Position numbers and translations under genes: made by a program. This document shows, piece by piece, positions 54,163-62,651 of a DNA stretch of 64,000 nt (its first letter is position 1; every line of letters begins with the position of its first letter). Location: positions 310,001 through 374,000 of the forward strand of contig CBDEVW010000006.1 in the NCBI GenBank assembly GCA_965243755.1, in the 5' to 3' direction. The DNA comes from JANSWY01 sp965243755. GTDB lineage: Bacteria > Bacteroidota > Bacteroidia > Cytophagales > Cyclobacteriaceae. The notes under the pieces were generated by a model, which saw only the letters and a program-made list of their open reading frames with translations, searched no databases and was not told where the DNA came from.

Positions 54163-55469
54163 TTTCTGGGAGCTATGGGGTTACTGACACGATCACGAAT
54201 CAAACTGCGGGAAACTTTCGTCAGATCAAGGTCGGGATCGACCAGGTAGCCTGGGTTTCTTCCATTTAGTTTGGTCATTACACTTGCTGTAATTTTAATA
54301 TTGGTATGCCCTTCTGCTTCATATTTGTCCTTTAACATATGGGCAAATGCGATCACCAGATCAGTCTCTCCGGACATTTTACGGTACTGCCTGCGGGTGA
54401 GCAGTTGATATGGCTGGATCCTTATAGGCTGATCAGTTTGGTCACTGGTCAGGTAAAAGGTGGACTTACTTCCTCTCTTAGTTCTGGTCATCAGTCTCCA
54501 GCTGAATCGATGGCCTTTTTCTGTCCAGTTGACGTTATTCCCGGTAAAGTAATGCCTGTGAGGTATCGCCAGGTGTACGAGCATTAAAGCTGCTAATGCG
54601 AAAACAGTAAGTTTTTTCACAGATGTCCTCAGGTGGTAGAATTCATTGGTCTTAATGACCTGAAGGCCCAGTTTCTTTTTAATCCAGTCGGTAGGAAAAA
54701 GTAGCAGTGTTAAGATAGAAGCAAAAATAGAAAGGCTGCCAATTCCAAGCAGGGTGAAGTTAAGGGAGTGAAAAGTGATTTGAAGGCAGTGTCCAAATAC
54801 TCTTGATCGCCAGTTCCAGAGCAACAAAAATGTAATAGAAAGGTCGAAAAGCATTCCGCAGTAGGTGAACACAAAGGCGGCATAACGGAATACTTCATCC
54901 GACATCCAGAGAAATGGTCCTCTTTTACGCAGGAAAATCATGAGAGGTTCCCCATGAAATAACCAATCAGGGTTGAGTTTCGATAGTCCTGAATAGAAGT
55001 AAATCATTCCAAGGATGAACTGAAATATAAATACCTGCCAGTATGGGACCCATGGCGATTTTTTATCAGGCTTAACGAGTGCCAGTGCCCGATCAGCATT
55101 GGTGAAAATCAATATGAACGCAAGCCATAGAAACAGGTAAAACTTGTTGAGTGTGTAAACAATGTCGCACATGAATACATAGGTAAACCCAATTAAAAAG
55201 ACGGCTAGGCTTAACCTTAAACGATACCCAAGAATAATTCCTATTGACGCCAGCATTAGCACTGAAAAGAGAACATACATTCCGATTCCGGGAAGCGGTT
55301 TGATCCATTCAAATCCATAAAATGGAAAGTGAAATTCAGGCAAAACATATTCTTTTTTCACGTAACCGGAAAAGAGCATGGTGGCCATATCAACGAAGAA
55401 CCAGGTGCCTATTACTATTCGGATAAAGGCTAAATACCTGCTATTGGTCTTTTGGAATAAAAAATCCAT
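54159..55469 (-). CDS. HTTM protein related to vitamin K-dependent gamma-carboxylase
   Basis: A 436-residue membrane protein with about nine hydrophobic helices in residues 10-300 and a basic, non-membrane C-terminal region (about 305-436). The key signature is MIYFYSGLSKLNPDWLFHGEPL with Lys164 in the position of the catalytic lysine segment of gamma-carboxylases, and LQITFHSLNFTLLGIGSLSIF with a conserved His further on. Such proteins may carboxylate or epoxidise a quinone-linked substrate, but bacterial members are mostly uncharacterised. Convergent with the amidohydrolase gene and divergent from murB. Confidence 0.82.
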   Translation of the reverse strand: MDFLFQKTNSRYLAFIRIVIGTWFFVDMATMLFSGYVKKEYVLPEFHFPFYGFEWIKPLPGIGMYVLFSVLMLASIGIILGYRLRLSLAVFLIGFTYVFMCDIVYTLNKFYLFLWLAFILIFTNADRALALVKPDKKSPWVPYWQVFIFQFILGMIYFYSGLSKLNPDWLFHGEPLMIFLRKRGPFLWMSDEVFRYAAFVFTYCGMLFDLSITFLLLWNWRSRVFGHCLQITFHSLNFTLLGIGSLSIFASILTLLLFPTDWIKKKLGLQVIKTNEFYHLRTSVKKLTVFALAALMLVHLAIPHRHYFTGNNVNWTEKGHRFSWRLMTRTKRGSKSTFYLTSDQTDQPIRIQPYQLLTRRQYRKMSGETDLVIAFAHMLKDKYEAEGHTNIKITASVMTKLNGRNPGYLVDPDLDLTKVSRSLIRDRVSNPIAPRN

Positions 55470-55504
55470 TTAAATTGCGACATCAAATTCTCCGACTAAA
55501 TTAT

Positions 55505-56536
55505 ATGAATCCATACCCAATGCAAATAACCAGGGATTTGAATCTGAAATCATATAACACTTTTGGGCTTGATGTCTCCTGTAAATACTTTGTAGCATTG
55601 CAATCAGTACAGGAAGCCATCGAATTGTTGAGTACTGAGGTCTACCAAAAAAATAGTCATTTGATTCTTGGAGGTGGTTCTAATGTGCTATTGACGAAAG
55701 ACTTTGAAGGGCTGGTGATACACAATGGCATATTGGGGAAAGAACTTATTCATGAAGATGAGGATCGCGTTGTTGTAAAAATAGGCGCGGGTGAGGTCTG
55801 GCATGAGTCGGTATTATGGACATTGGAAAACCACTGGGGAGGGATTGAAAACCTCAGTCTGATCCCGGGAACTGTGGGAGCTGCACCCATGCAAAATATT
55901 GGGGCCTACGGGGTAGAAATTAAAGATGTCTTTGTGGAGTTGTCAGCGTTAAACCTTGCCTCTGGTAAGCTAGAAACATTTAGCAATGAGGATTGTGAAT
56001 TTGGATATCGCGAATCGGTCTTTAAAAAAGCGTTAAAAGGAAAATACCTGATCACAGAGGTGACTTTACAATTGCAAAAAAAGCCAACAGTCAATGTTGC
56101 GTATGGAGCAATTCAGGAAACGCTTTCAGCGATGGGAGTGGAGCATCCTACGATCAGGGATGTAAGCAATGCTGTGATTAAGATCAGACAATCGAAGCTA
56201 CCTGATCCTGCACAGATTGGGAATGCAGGCAGTTTCTTTAAGAACCCAACTGTAACCAAACCTACCTTTGTGCAATTGCAGTCAAAATACCCCAACATTC
56301 CGGGTTATGAGTTATCTGGTGATGCTGTTAAAGTACCTGCAGGCTGGTTGATCGAACAATGTGGCTGGAAGGGAAAGGTTTTGGGGGAGATAGGAGTTCA
56401 TAAAAATCAGGCGTTGGTCCTGGTGAATTATGGCAATGGGAAAGGAAAGGACATTGAGCAGTTGTCTCGGGATATACGGAAGTCTGTTGAAGAAACCTTT
56501 GGCATTAGTCTAACTCCGGAGGTCAATATTATATAA
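55505..56536 (+). CDS. murB: UDP-N-acetylenolpyruvoylglucosamine reductase
   Basis: From the ATG at 55505 the protein has 343 residues (the frame is open from a TTG at 55475; an ATG at 55520 is also possible). Signatures: SYNTFGLDV, HLILGGGSNVLLTKDFEGLVI (FAD), SLIPGTVGAAPMQNIGAYGVEI, YRESVFK, KLPDPAQIGNAGSFFKNP, AGWLIEQCGWKG and NQALVLVN. The enzyme makes UDP-MurNAc from UDP-GlcNAc-enolpyruvate with NADPH in peptidoglycan synthesis; the length and the QCGWKG region fit type I MurB as in Escherichia coli. Its 3' end overlaps the dCMP deaminase gene by 8 bases. Confidence 0.96.
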   Translation: MNPYPMQITRDLNLKSYNTFGLDVSCKYFVALQSVQEAIELLSTEVYQKNSHLILGGGSNVLLTKDFEGLVIHNGILGKELIHEDEDRVVVKIGAGEVWHESVLWTLENHWGGIENLSLIPGTVGAAPMQNIGAYGVEIKDVFVELSALNLASGKLETFSNEDCEFGYRESVFKKALKGKYLITEVTLQLQKKPTVNVAYGAIQETLSAMGVEHPTIRDVSNAVIKIRQSKLPDPAQIGNAGSFFKNPTVTKPTFVQLQSKYPNIPGYELSGDAVKVPAGWLIEQCGWKGKVLGEIGVHKNQALVLVNYGNGKGKDIEQLSRDIRKSVEETFGISLTPEVNII

Positions 56537-57011
56537 GGTCGGTAGCATGAGGAAAGCTGCCTGAGTATTTCTCAACACCTACGCCAAATTTCTTAAGAAA
56601 ATCAGCACCTTCATCGCTATCAATGCCTTTGTACTCTGCATAACTATTCAGGTAGATCACTTTTTTAATTCCGGCGGTGTAGATGATTCTGGCACATGCC
56701 AGACACGGGGAAAGTGTTACATAAAGGGTAGAGTCTTCAACTGAGGTTTTATTTTTGACCGCATAAAGGATAGCATTTTGCTCCGCATGTATAGCCAGTG
56801 AGCAACCGCCTTTGGAGTCCCTGGGGCAGCCATTTTCAGGCCATTCTTCATCGCAGTTGTGTGTACCCGCAGGCGGCCCATTGTACCCGATGCTGATGAT
56901 CCTGGTGTCTTTTGCCAACACCGCTCCAACCTGCCTTTTGATGCAGTGAGACCTTTTGGCCAGGTTGACAGCCAACTCCATATAAATGTCGTCGAATTGT
57001 GGTGCTCTCAA
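56529..57011 (-). CDS. Deoxycytidylate (dCMP) deaminase
   Basis: A 160-residue zinc deaminase. The zinc and catalytic motif are HAEQNAILYAV and SPCLACARIIYTAGI, with an N-terminal KRSHCIKRQVGAVLAKDTRIISIGYNGPPAGTHNCDEE that forms the dCMP pocket. It converts dCMP to dUMP for thymidylate synthesis. Length and motifs match the ComEB/dCMP deaminase type. One base separates it from the exchanger gene upstream, so the two are co-transcribed. Confidence 0.95.
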   Translation of the reverse strand: MRAPQFDDIYMELAVNLAKRSHCIKRQVGAVLAKDTRIISIGYNGPPAGTHNCDEEWPENGCPRDSKGGCSLAIHAEQNAILYAVKNKTSVEDSTLYVTLSPCLACARIIYTAGIKKVIYLNSYAEYKGIDSDEGADFLKKFGVGVEKYSGSFPHATDLI

Positions 57012-57012
57012 A

Positions 57013-58008
57013 TCAGAATAGATTGACGTATCCTTCTCTCATCAATAAGTAAGTCATGTATGCTACGAAACCAACCAGGTACATGGCGCCTTCTGATCTA
57101 TCCAGTTTGTACTTATTGAAAGTAAACATGAAGATGAATAGCATAAATGTTCCAATCATTACTAAGTAGAGATCAATATTCATCACCTCTGAGTAGTTTA
57201 GCGGACCATGAATGATGGCGGTACTTCCCAGAACAAGAAGAATATTGAAGATATTAGAACCGACTATATTGCCTACAGCCAGGTCAGATTTTTTGTGGAA
57301 GGCGGCTACTGCTGTGGTTGCCAGCTCTGGTAATGACGTTCCGGCGGCCAGTATAGTTAAACCTATAAGTTTTTTGTCAACACCGTAATCTTCGGCAATA
57401 TGCACGGCATTTTCAACGATGAGGTTTCCTCCAAACGCTAGTCCCGCGATACCACCCAGAATCATTAAAGTGGTTTTTACTGTACCATAAATCTGGATGT
57501 CATCCAACTCCTCGATTTCGGCACCACCTCTTTTCATGTTCATGAATATGTAGATCAGGAACAGGCAGAACATGCCCAGTAAGATAAGTCCATCCCAAAG
57601 TGATGCAGAGTTCTCTTCTGCTCCCCTGAAGGTGACGTCATTGAGCAGGACGAAAAAGATGAAAGTGGCAACCAATGAATAAGGCACCTCTTTCCATAAA
57701 GAGTTTTTCTGAACTGTAATTGGATAGATCACCCCGGCTACCCCAAGAATGAGGAAGAGGTTAAATATATTGGAACCAATGATATTACCGAATACTATGT
57801 CATGATTTGACTGTGCAGATCCTGAGATGATATTTACTACCAACTCTGGAGCAGAAGTCCCCATAGCAACAATAGTCAGTCCAATGGCGATATCGGAAAC
57901 GTTAAATCTTTTGGCAAGAGAGGATGCACCATTTACCAAAAAATCTGCCCCCTTTATCAGTAGCACAAACCCTACAATTAAGAGGGTGATATATAATAGA
58001 ATTTGCAT
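57013..58008 (-). CDS. Calcium/sodium exchanger, YrbG (CaCA) family
   Basis: A 331-residue, ten-helix antiporter with two inverted repeats. The alpha-1 motif is VAMGTSAPELVVNIISGS (residues about 47-64) with GNIIGSNIFNLFLILG after it; alpha-2 is LAAGTSLPELATTAVAAF with VGNIVGSNIFNILLVLG. The acidic Glu in each PEL is the ion ligand. A cytoplasmic loop (about 160-175) is rich in Glu. It exports Ca2+ in exchange for Na+ or H+. Operon with the dCMP deaminase gene. Confidence 0.95.
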   Translation of the reverse strand: MQILLYITLLIVGFVLLIKGADFLVNGASSLAKRFNVSDIAIGLTIVAMGTSAPELVVNIISGSAQSNHDIVFGNIIGSNIFNLFLILGVAGVIYPITVQKNSLWKEVPYSLVATFIFFVLLNDVTFRGAEENSASLWDGLILLGMFCLFLIYIFMNMKRGGAEIEELDDIQIYGTVKTTLMILGGIAGLAFGGNLIVENAVHIAEDYGVDKKLIGLTILAAGTSLPELATTAVAAFHKKSDLAVGNIVGSNIFNILLVLGSTAIIHGPLNYSEVMNIDLYLVMIGTFMLFIFMFTFNKYKLDRSEGAMYLVGFVAYMTYLLMREGYVNLF

Positions 58009-58186
58009 TAAATCCTACACTTTTAAATTTTCACTGAGGAAATATAAATATTTTTAGATTATAATAACCAAACTTACATTATTAAAATAACTCATTCTGG
58101 CTTATGCCCCAAATTTATACAATTATGCTATTTAACTAATAATTGAGATAAAACAATTTATTTTCCTATAAATCAGCACTTAACAT

Positions 58187-59914
58187 TTACAATTTTAGCT
58201 CTTTTTTGATCGTTTCTACCTTGTCTTTCAGGGTGTTAAGTTGATTGTCATAGTGATCAGCCGAACTTAACTGAGTCTTCACGCTAAAGTAGAATTTGAT
58301 CTTTGGTTCTGTTCCGGATGGTCTTGCAGAAATTTTTGTTCCGTCTTCCGTCAAAAACTGTAAAACGTTTGATTTCGGAAAATCTATCTGCTGTTCCTCA
58401 CCACTGATCAGGTTTCGTGAAGTGCTTGCCTGGTAGTCGATCACCGTACTTACTTTGCTTCCTCCTAGCGATGAAGGAGGAGCTGCCCTCAGTTGCTTCA
58501 TCATCTCCTGAATTTCTTCAGCACCAGACTTTCCTTTTTTGGTAATCGAAACCAGGTATTCCTGATACAACCCAAATTGTTGGTAGACTTCCAGTAAAAC
58601 TTCATACAAAGATTTTCCCTGATCTTTAAAATATGCCGCCATTTCAGCGATAAAGGCACATGAGGCTATTGCGTCCTTGTCTCTTACAAAGTCAGAGATG
58701 AGATAGCCATAGCTTTCTTCTCCTCCACCGATAAACTCTTCTTTGCCCTCCAGTTCTTTGATTACTGCAGCAATGTATTTGAATCCGGTCAGGGTATCAT
58801 AGCTTTTTACCTTAAAGCTGTCAGCAATTTCTTTAATGAGCTCAGTGGTCACAATGGTTTTAACAATGTACTGACTACCCGTAATCTTTCCGTTTTCTTT
58901 CCATTTGGTTAATAGATAGTAAATCAGCAATGAGCCGGTCTGGTTACCGTTTAACAGTTGGAATTCACCTTTGGTGTTCTTTACCGCAATCCCAACCCTG
59001 TCTGAGTCAGGATCTGTAGCCATTACAAGATCGGCATCTATGGATTCTGCCTTTTTGAGTGCCAGACTCAGTGCTTCGCTTTCCTCAGGGTTTGGATACA
59101 CTACTGTGGGGAAGTTACCATCAGGTGTAGCTTGTTCTTCCACCACATTTACATTTTCAAAACCCATTTGCTCCAGAATTTTTGGGACTAGCGTAATCCC
59201 GGTTCCGTGAATAGACGAGAAGACAATTTTTAGGTCCTTTTGTTTTTTTACAGCTTCCGGAGCAAGTGTAATTCCCAGGATACGATCAAGGTATTTCTTA
59301 TCCAGTGACTCTCCAACAGATTCAATCAGCGCATCATTTTGATCAAAGTTGATGTCATCAATGCTTTTAATGTTTTGCACCTCAGTGATCACATTTTTAT
59401 CGTGCGGAGGAACAAGTTGTGCCCCATCATCCCAATAAGCTTTGTAGCCGTTATATTCCTTTGGGTTGTGCGAGGCAGTAAGGACTACACCGCTCTGACA
59501 GCCCAATTCTCTTATGGCATATGAAAGTTCCGGGGTAGGCCTGAGGTCTTCAAATAGATACACTTTGATGCCATTGGCAGAAAATACCGCTGCAGTGGTT
59601 TCCGCAAAGAATCTGCTATTATTTCGACTGTCGTGTGCTATGGCAACTTTTATTTCCTGATTTGGAAATGCTTTCATAAGGTAATTAGCCAGGCCCTGGG
59701 TAGCCATTCCTACCGTATATTTATTCATTCTGTTGGATCCCACACCCATGATGCCACGTAATCCTCCCGTACCAAATTCCAGATCTTTGTAAAAACACTC
59801 TACCAATTCGGTATCATCATCATTACTAAGCATTTGTTCAATTGCCGCTCTTGTATCGTCATCTATGGAACCAGCCAGCCATGATTTTGCCTTATTAATA
59901 ATTTCAGCGCTCAT
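58187..59914 (-). CDS. Phosphoglucomutase/phosphomannomutase
   Basis: A 575-residue alpha-D-phosphohexomutase. Active-site serine: TASHNPKEYNGYKAYWDDG (Ser148); metal loop: MATDPDSDRVGIAV; sugar-binding loop: GGGEESYGY; phosphate-binding end: ARPSGTEPKIKFYFSV. Length and the GYKAYWDDG block fit the PgcA/PGM2-like group that interconverts glucose-1-P and glucose-6-P (or ribose phosphates) for glycogen and cell-wall sugar supply. Monocistronic. Confidence 0.96.
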   Translation of the reverse strand: MSAEIINKAKSWLAGSIDDDTRAAIEQMLSNDDDTELVECFYKDLEFGTGGLRGIMGVGSNRMNKYTVGMATQGLANYLMKAFPNQEIKVAIAHDSRNNSRFFAETTAAVFSANGIKVYLFEDLRPTPELSYAIRELGCQSGVVLTASHNPKEYNGYKAYWDDGAQLVPPHDKNVITEVQNIKSIDDINFDQNDALIESVGESLDKKYLDRILGITLAPEAVKKQKDLKIVFSSIHGTGITLVPKILEQMGFENVNVVEEQATPDGNFPTVVYPNPEESEALSLALKKAESIDADLVMATDPDSDRVGIAVKNTKGEFQLLNGNQTGSLLIYYLLTKWKENGKITGSQYIVKTIVTTELIKEIADSFKVKSYDTLTGFKYIAAVIKELEGKEEFIGGGEESYGYLISDFVRDKDAIASCAFIAEMAAYFKDQGKSLYEVLLEVYQQFGLYQEYLVSITKKGKSGAEEIQEMMKQLRAAPPSSLGGSKVSTVIDYQASTSRNLISGEEQQIDFPKSNVLQFLTEDGTKISARPSGTEPKIKFYFSVKTQLSSADHYDNQLNTLKDKVETIKKELKL

Positions 59915-60052
59915 ATTACCTTATGTATTTTAATATTTTTAATAAAAATCTTCTATTTTAAAATTTTAATAAATGTTTGTAATTATCTTATTTTGTAATC
60001 GTTAACATTTTAAATGAGGAACTAAACAAATGCTTGAATAAGCTTTAAATAT

Positions 60053-60463
60053 ATGGACATCATAAAACTCAACCAAGATTTTGAGAGAATCGCTGAGAAA
60101 AAAACAGCGTTGACCCAGCTGGACAAGGAATCTGAGGGCTATGGAGAGACCAGTAAGGCATTGGACCAGATGTTGGATCAGTTTATTGCCGATTATGGAA
60201 CGTACCTTGAAGAGGTGCTGTATGAAATTCATGATGAGTATTGCCCTGATAGTGATGTAATGTCTCCATTGGCTTATATCGCTAATAAATATGTAAGGAG
60301 GGAGTCAAACCGATTTGAAGTGGAAAGTACTGAAGGGGTAGAGGTTTATGTAGATGATTTTCCGGAAGGGAACCACAAGATGGTGATGGTGCCTTCTCCC
60401 TGCCGCCTGGTCATTCAAAATGAAGGTGGCTTTAAAGAAATAGTTTGGCAAGCTGGGTCCTAA
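60053..60463 (+). CDS. Conserved cytoplasmic protein of unknown function
   Basis: A 136-residue soluble protein. The N-terminal half is helical and acidic (KLNQDFERIAEKKTALTQLDKESEGYGE), with an EIHDEYCPDSDV segment; the C-terminal half forms strands (GVEVYVDDFPEG, KMVMVPSPCRLVIQ). I know of no function for it. It ends within the terminator shared with convergent trpS (overlap of 4 bases, CTAA). Confidence 0.7.
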   Translation: MDIIKLNQDFERIAEKKTALTQLDKESEGYGETSKALDQMLDQFIADYGTYLEEVLYEIHDEYCPDSDVMSPLAYIANKYVRRESNRFEVESTEGVEVYVDDFPEGNHKMVMVPSPCRLVIQNEGGFKEIVWQAGS

Positions 60464-60481
60464 TAACCCAGCTTTTCTTTT
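60450..60481 (+). terminator. Intrinsic terminator spanning two convergent stops
   Basis: Stem AAGCTGGGT (60450-60458) with ACCCAGCTT (60466-60474), 7-base loop, then TTCTTTTG. Both stop codons (60461-60463 on plus, 60460-60462 on minus) lie in the loop, so the last codons of the plus gene and of trpS encode the two arms. Confidence 0.8.
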
Positions 60482-61428
60482 GTCCTTTTCAGCACCCCAT
60501 GTGCAATCTCCCTGGCCTTTGCTTCTCCTTTTGCCAATTGATTTTCCAATTCGCCAAGGTCACTCATTAGCCTGTCGAAGTTTTTTCTTTCTTCTGAGAA
60601 TTTATCTAAAATCAATCCCAGGAGTTCCTTTTTAGCATGACCATACCCGAAGTTTCCACCTAAATATTTTTCTCTCAGTGATTGTGTCTGGTCTTCACTG
60701 GCCAACAGTTGATAAATTGCAAAAACATTACAGGTGTCGGGGTCTTTAGGGTCTTCCAAAGGAGTACTATCTGTAATGATAGACATCACTACCTTTTTTA
60801 ATTGTTTTTCCGGCAAAAAGATGTCAATAATGTTTCCATAGGATTTACTCATCTTTTGTCCATCCGTCCCGGGGATGGTCATCAGGTTTTCATCTATTCG
60901 CTCCTGCGGGATCACAAAGGTTTCACCATATTGGTTATTAAATGCTTTGGCAATTACCCGTGTCATCTCCAGATGTTGTTTCTGATCTTTGCCCACCGGT
61001 ACTATTTCCGCATCGTACATTAGTATATCTGCTGCCATTAACACAGGGTAAGTAAACAGACCACCATTTACATCTGCCAATCGATCTGATTTGTCCTTGA
61101 AGGAGTGTGCATTGGCCAACATCGGGTAGGGAGCAAAGCAATTGAGGTACCATGTGAGCTCACAGACTTCAGGTATTTTAGATTGCCTGTAAAATATTCC
61201 TTTGTCGGTATCAAATCCACAGGCTAGCCATGCTGCCGCTACCGCATTGGTGTTGTCTCTTCTTACCTGAGCATCTTTGATTGAAGTCAGAGAGTGGAGA
61301 TCAGCAATAAAGAACAGCGCATCGTTTTTGCCATCTTTTGATAATTCAATAGCCGGCATAATTGCCCCCAGCAGGTTGCCAAGATGTGGACGACCTGAAC
61401 TTTGAATACCAGTTAGAATCCTAGCCAT
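60460..61428 (-). CDS. trpS: Tryptophanyl-tRNA synthetase
   Basis: A 322-residue class Ic aminoacyl-tRNA synthetase of normal length. The HIGH-equivalent is SGRPHLGNLLGA, the KMSKS loop is GQKMSKSYGN, and tryptophan-pocket blocks are YPVLMAADILMYDAEIVPVGKDQKQHLEMTR and SIITDSTPLEDPKDPDTC. It charges tRNA-Trp. Monocistronic. Confidence 0.97.
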   Translation of the reverse strand: MARILTGIQSSGRPHLGNLLGAIMPAIELSKDGKNDALFFIADLHSLTSIKDAQVRRDNTNAVAAAWLACGFDTDKGIFYRQSKIPEVCELTWYLNCFAPYPMLANAHSFKDKSDRLADVNGGLFTYPVLMAADILMYDAEIVPVGKDQKQHLEMTRVIAKAFNNQYGETFVIPQERIDENLMTIPGTDGQKMSKSYGNIIDIFLPEKQLKKVVMSIITDSTPLEDPKDPDTCNVFAIYQLLASEDQTQSLREKYLGGNFGYGHAKKELLGLILDKFSEERKNFDRLMSDLGELENQLAKGEAKAREIAHGVLKRTKEKLGY

Positions 61429-61547
61429 GTTTTATATTGATTTGATTGAATATTAATTTTCGTGGCGCAAAATAATGATTATTCATCGTTTTTGTAGCTG
61501 AAGCTCCATGTTTTGATATCTTGGGGGTATGTATAGGTGAGAAGTGT

Positions 61548-61555
61548 TAATTTTG
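61548..61555 (+). promoter_or_regulatory. Candidate promoter -7 element for the DUF1573 gene
   Basis: TAATTTTG is an exact TAnnTTTG; the nearest TTG (61521-61523) is 24 bases upstream, slightly longer than usual. The ATG is at 61575. Confidence 0.45.
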
Positions 61556-61574
61556 TAAAAAAAATATTTTAAAC

Positions 61575-62651
61575 ATGCTGAGAACAATCATAGGAATAAT
61601 TGTCTTGTTTATTTCAATCAATTCATTTGCCCAGGGAGAAATACAATTTCTGGAAGATCAATTTGATTTTGGTGAAATCCCACAAACCGAAGGAAAAGTG
61701 AGGCACGAATTTCAATTTGTGAACGTGGGAGACGAACCGGTGAAAATTACCTATGTGAAAGCTTCTTGTGGTTGCACAACTCCGCACTGGACCAGGGACA
61801 TGGTTGCTCCTGGAGACACTGGGGTAGTTGTGGCTGAGTACAATCCATTTAACCGACCAGGTTCATTCAATAAAAGACTGACCATTAATTCTAATGCAAG
61901 CAACGCTCGATTATACCTTTATATTAAGGGTAAAGTATTGCCTAAACCCAGGTCTGTAGAAACAGATTACCCTACCGTCATTGGAAATGTCAGGTTAAAA
62001 AATCACACGATAAATATTGGAAAGATTACAACCGAAAAGACGATTCAGCATGGTTTTGAAATTTATAATGATGGTGACACAGTACTCACAATCGATTCGT
62101 TGAAGACGGTAACACCCGCACATATTACACTGAACTATTCCTCAACGGAGGTTAAGCCTAAAGGAAAAGCCAGCGTCATTATTAATTACGATCCTATCAA
62201 AAGAGATAACCTTGGTTATAATTCTGACAACATTCAGCTGGCAACCAGTGACGCTGAAAAACCAATGAAGTCCATCACTGTGATGACTACTATTGAGGAG
62301 TATTTTCCACCTATGTCCCCAGAAGAGTTGGCAAAGGCCCCAAAGCTTAACATCAATGAAAAGCTGGTTGACTTTGGAAAGGTAAATAAAGGAGAGCAAC
62401 TAACTCAAACTTTTGAACTGGTCAATGCAGGGTTGCAGAAACTGGAAATCAGAAAAATCGATCCCAATTGTAGTTGCTTAACGCTAAAGAAGTACAAAAA
62501 GAAAATTGCGCCAGGGAAGAGCATCAGCCTTGAAGTAACGTTGGATACTTCGGATGCCAGAGGAAGACAATATAAAACCTTGTCAATATTTACTAATGAC
62601 CCCTCTGCTCCAACCCAAACCATTGCGATCAGAGCAGAGGTGACTCAGTAG
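61575..62651 (+). CDS. Exported protein with two DUF1573 domains
   Basis: A 358-residue exported protein (signal about residues 1-19, NSFAQ-G). It has DUF1573 copies near residues 22-120 (FDFGEIPQTEGKVRHEFQFVNVGDEPVKI, ASCGCTTP) and 255-355 (VDFGKVNKGEQLTQTFELVNAGLQKLEI, PNCSCL), with a related Ig-like domain between (HTINIGKITTEKTIQHGFEIYNDG). The CxC pairs (CGC, CSC) are the family hallmark; function unknown, though such ASPM-like Ig folds are often surface or periplasmic. Its stop abuts the stop of the convergent M1 peptidase gene with no spacer. Confidence 0.9.
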   Translation: MLRTIIGIIVLFISINSFAQGEIQFLEDQFDFGEIPQTEGKVRHEFQFVNVGDEPVKITYVKASCGCTTPHWTRDMVAPGDTGVVVAEYNPFNRPGSFNKRLTINSNASNARLYLYIKGKVLPKPRSVETDYPTVIGNVRLKNHTINIGKITTEKTIQHGFEIYNDGDTVLTIDSLKTVTPAHITLNYSSTEVKPKGKASVIINYDPIKRDNLGYNSDNIQLATSDAEKPMKSITVMTTIEEYFPPMSPEELAKAPKLNINEKLVDFGKVNKGEQLTQTFELVNAGLQKLEIRKIDPNCSCLTLKKYKKKIAPGKSISLEVTLDTSDARGRQYKTLSIFTNDPSAPTQTIAIRAEVTQ

